Part shown: positions 61,453 to 64,000 of the stretch, in pieces
Numbering within the stretch: position 1 is the first letter of the stretch
Layout: each line of letters begins with the position of its first letter
Origin: Nitzschia sp. pyKryTriq1
Taxonomy: Eukaryota; Bacillariophyta; Bacillariophyceae; Bacillariales; Bacillariaceae
DNA: 64,000 nt
Reading direction: 5' to 3'
Assembly: GCA_956465555.1 (NCBI GenBank)
Contig: OY101119.1
Span: forward strand, 2,218,629 to 2,282,628
Translations under genes and position numbers: made by a program
Notes under the pieces: model-generated
Database searches by the model: none
The model's input: the letters and a program-made list of their open reading frames with translations, nothing else
Told to the model about the DNA's origin: nothing

Positions 61453-62038
61453 GAGGAAAGCCGTATCATACTACTACTAGCTAGGCACGGCGGTCCTGTT
61501 CGGATCTGCTTTCGAGAGTACGACTTTTAATAGTAATTTTCCACTCTATTCTTAGTCTCTCTAGTAGTGCTACTCTACCGGTAGTCTACTACTTCTCTCT
61601 CGTAGGAGAGATTCATAGTAACTACAAGTTATCATTCTCTCTCTCTACTACTAATACTTACTACTCTAGCTACTAGAGTATAGTCTACTAGCTGTCTGGC
61701 GTGGCTTTTGTCGTTCCGGCGCAAGAGAGATGATGATTCATCGGTCTCGACCGTCACTCGACTCATCATCAATCATCAATCATCAACTTCTCGACGAGGA
61801 GGAGGAGTCGTCGTCAGTCGTCGTCGTCGCACGCACGCACGAATGAATGTCCTGCACCTGTACAGCACAGTAGGACGAATGAATAATAGGCCCTCTCCCT
61901 CGCGCGTTGCGAGAGCTTCGGTACGTACCGGCACTTGTACTGCGTACACGTCTAACAACGACTACGTCAGGTCAGCTTCGTCCGCGCAGCCCAGACTAGG
62001 AAATACTTTTGGAGGCAGGGATCAGACTTACTAAGGTC
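61453..62038. other. Intergenic CTCT/CTAG low-complexity tract
   Basis: From about 61550 to 61700 the sequence is mostly CTCT, CTAG, TACT and GTAG words. An ATCATCAATCATCAATCATC microsatellite lies at 61761-61784. Then comes a GTCGTCGTC run. No gene. Confidence 0.6.
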
Positions 62039-62119
62039 TGGCCGCCCTCAGCCCAGTGGGACTGGGACAGTCCCGAGATGGAGGTCTCGAAAGACCAGCG
62101 GGTGGGATTGGGCGGGCCA
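62039..62119 (+). ncRNA. Candidate structured RNA, three-way junction
   Basis: TGGCC (62039-62043) pairs with GGCCA (62115-62119), and GCCC (62044-62047) with GGGC (62110-62113), leaving one bulged G. Inside this closing stem are two further perfect hairpins: GGGACTG/CAGTCCC around GGA (62058-62074) and GGTCT/AGACC around a CGAA tetraloop (62083-62096). A TTTT follows at 62120-62123. I do not recognise a known RNA family. The strand is a choice based on the T run. It may equally be a transposon end or chance GC-rich pairing. Confidence 0.35.
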
Positions 62120-62128
62120 TTTTAAACT

Positions 62129-62296
62129 AAACTATTTCTCCACTGATAGCGTTGCTATCAGCCTCGATGGGTCTTACCGTTGGCAGAAGGAGATTAGCAA
62201 AGTGACAACAAGAAACTATTTCTCCACTGATAGCGTTGCTATCAGCCTCGATGGGTCTTACCGTTGGCAGAAGGAGATTAGCAAAGTGACAACAAG
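62129..62296 (+). repeat. 84-bp tandem duplication with internal palindrome
   Basis: Copies 62129-62212 and 62213-62296 look identical. Each carries CTGATAGC-GTT-GCTATCAG, a perfect 8-bp stem hairpin. It sits ten bases after the candidate structured RNA. Confidence 0.9.
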
Positions 62297-62836
62297 AGGA
62301 GAAGGGCTGCTGCGGTCCAAACTCCTGCTTCGGCCGCTGCTGTCGAGCGTTGGACTCGCACAGCCAGCGATCGGGAGCCAGCCGCAGCCTTCTCTCTTGA
62401 ATCGTTCACTCTGAGCCGTCTGGCCTGCGCTACCTCAGCTTTCCCCAACTTCGAGTAGCACAAGAATTAGAGAGTACAAGTACGAAGAAAACACGTAGTC
62501 CCACCACATAATTATGATGCTGTAGCGTGAATGAGTCAGTCGTCACAGTAGTTTTGTTTGAAGTTCCGAAATAGGAGTACCGAATGTAGGGCTATAATCT
62601 TTTTCGGCCTAAACCAAATTATACGGAGAAAGAAATTCTCTCCGTACGTCGTCGTTTGCTTCTCGCCGCTCTCGGGCTTCTCCAGCGAGCGACGAGAACT
62701 CGATATGGGCCTTCCCGGAGGAGTTAAAATAAGAGCCTGAAGGACGAAACAAAAACGAGAAGGCTCACAAAATGAAATTTGACACAACAAATAAACACCT
62801 CACACAAACGTTATCAGAAGCTTCTTAAACTGAATC
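62297..62836. other. Intergenic; 5' region of the sulfur-transporter gene
   Basis: No gene supported. The first 100 bases are GC-rich with short frames. A near-palindrome around CGGAGAGAATTTCTTTCTCCG lies at 62623-62645. Confidence 0.5.
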
Positions 62837-63975
62837 ATGACAGAATACTTCACACCTCTCACCGGCCTCACTGGTGGTTCATTGATTGGTCTTTCAGCCA
62901 TTGTTCTATTGATATTCAATGGCGACATTCTAGGCGCCTCGGGTCTATTGTCATCCATTTTCGTATCGCCCCAGAAAACATTTCGAGACCCAAGTCAATT
63001 CTGGAAGTTGGCGCTTGTTTCGACATTTCTAATGACCTCAACATATTTACTCGGCCCTTACTTTCTAATTGATGATCGTTCAGCAAATGACGAAACCGTG
63101 CCTATCCCTTCGCACTTTGCATACATCCTGGCCGGCCTCCTTGTGGGCTTCGGTACCAAACTAGGAAATGGGTGCACTTCAGGTACGACGATGCAGACTC
63201 CTTACCGCTACCTTGTATCTTTTTATTCATTTCTCACACATAATTGTCTGATTTCTTTCTAGGCCACGGAGTTTGCGGTCTAGGTCGTATGAGTGAGCGC
63301 TCACTTGCCGCTGTCACGACTTTCATGCTGTCGGGCATTTTGACCGTGACATTCTTGACTTCGCCCGATTCCTTTTTGGCGGAATACACAGGGATCCTTA
63401 GAACCGACGCTGCTGTACCACTGGACGTTGGATTGGGATCCAAATTTACCACCACGATAGTATTCCTATCCATAGTGAGTTACCGTCTCGGCCGAAAGTC
63501 TTTGGCCGTCGAGGACAGTTCAAAACTGTTCGCCGGCGCATTGGTAGGCATTATGTTTGCCAGTGGCTTGGCCATAAGTCAAATGGTTCTTGGCTCCAAA
63601 TTATTTGGTTTCTTGGATGTCATGAGCATTGCCGATGGGCAATGGGATCCTACTCTGGCGACAGTCCTGGGAGCAGCGGTGCCCATAAGCGCCATTGCCT
63701 ATCAATTCATCCAAGGTTATGGATTTGGATTGATCAAGCAGGACAAAATTTTGACTGCGCCTCTCATGGCATCCAAGTTTTGCGTTCCCACGAACACTAT
63801 GATTGATATGAATCTAGTGGTCGGGTCAGCCCTTTTTGGTGCTGGCTGGGGGGTTGGCTTGCTATGCCCGGCACCCGCATTGGTACATGCTGCTGTCGGT
63901 AACCCCGATGTTCTTTTCCGATGGATTCCGGCATTTGTGGTAGGATCATATGCCGCTCAACAACTTAAGCGATAG
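62837..63975 (+). CDS. YeeE/YedE (TsuA-type) sulfur transporter family protein (two exons)
   Basis: Exons 62837-63182 and 63263-63975; an 80-nt phase-1 intron (GTACGA to TTCTAG), 352 residues. The bacterial family moves thiosulfate or related reduced sulfur through the membrane using conserved Cys. About nine or ten helices are visible from GLTGGSLIGLSAIVLLIFNGDILG on. The signature GNGCTSG plus HGVCGLGR lies near residue 110, with the intron falling exactly inside it. A second copy of the half-motif, GAGWGVGLLCPAPALV, lies near the C-terminus, giving the third conserved Cys. No targeting peptide is evident, so plasma membrane or an internal membrane is equally possible. The window ends 25 bp after the stop. 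Confidence 0.92.
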
Positions 63976-64000
63976 AGAGTAGATAAATGCTAAGGATTGT

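Overview
The window is nuclear DNA of a diatom, most likely a pennate one; I do not name a species. Three things point there. Several presequences carry the diatom plastid-targeting signature, a signal peptide followed by an ASAF-type site with a cleaved phenylalanine (the light-harvesting protein at 5338, the acyltransferase at 25858, the cytochrome b5 protein at 47459). There is a fucoxanthin-chlorophyll-type antenna gene. There are Ty1/copia fragments and diatom-style hypothetical and LRR proteins. Introns are few and short (72-127 nt in my models), have GTRNGT-like donors, and join in frame at every junction I modelled.

Layout. 0.7-8.1 kb: a disordered hypothetical protein, adenylosuccinate synthetase, a light-harvesting protein and a secreted LRR protein. 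8.1-13 kb: a gene-poor mobile-DNA patch. It holds an apparently young 1.4-kb LTR miniature element whose 200-bp ends are identical and carry tRNA-like Pol III boxes, then a decayed Ty1/copia piece. 13-24 kb: a secreted Cys-rich protein, uroporphyrinogen decarboxylase, a diatom hypothetical, a THOC5-like protein, cytochrome b5 reductase and a carotenoid cleavage oxygenase. 24-25.4 kb: hairpins and a 655-bp TTAA-bounded inverted-repeat element carrying a broken P2X7-C-terminus-like gene. 25.8-39.7 kb: plastid glycerol-3-phosphate acyltransferase, a BTB protein, an SDR-like protein, a secreted W/D-repeat protein, a DASH-type cryptochrome, a sulfotransferase-like protein, a transposase relic, a plastid thioredoxin-like protein and a YqgE-type protein. 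40-41.2 kb: a copia reverse-transcriptase fragment between two copies of an older direct repeat. 41.4-53.6 kb: a probable thylakoid-lumen protein, two transmembrane LRR proteins, a cytochrome b5 membrane protein, an LMBR1-type membrane protein and L-aspartate oxidase. 54.5-64 kb: a GH2 glycosidase, an RTKSGDG-repeat protein, an ShKT/P4H-like protein, tandem repeats with a possible structured RNA, and a YeeE/YedE sulfur transporter.

The genes do not form one pathway, but many serve the plastid or its metabolism: antenna, tetrapyrrole, carotenoid, plastid lipid, lumen and redox proteins. Three LRR proteins share a Cys-rich CCTxCC-type tail and lack a kinase, so they look like one family of surface or secreted recognition proteins. 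Spaces between genes carry short palindromic words built from GTAC and ACCGGT, which I rarely see inside genes. All coordinates of spliced genes are my own reading of splice sites and were not tested against transcripts.
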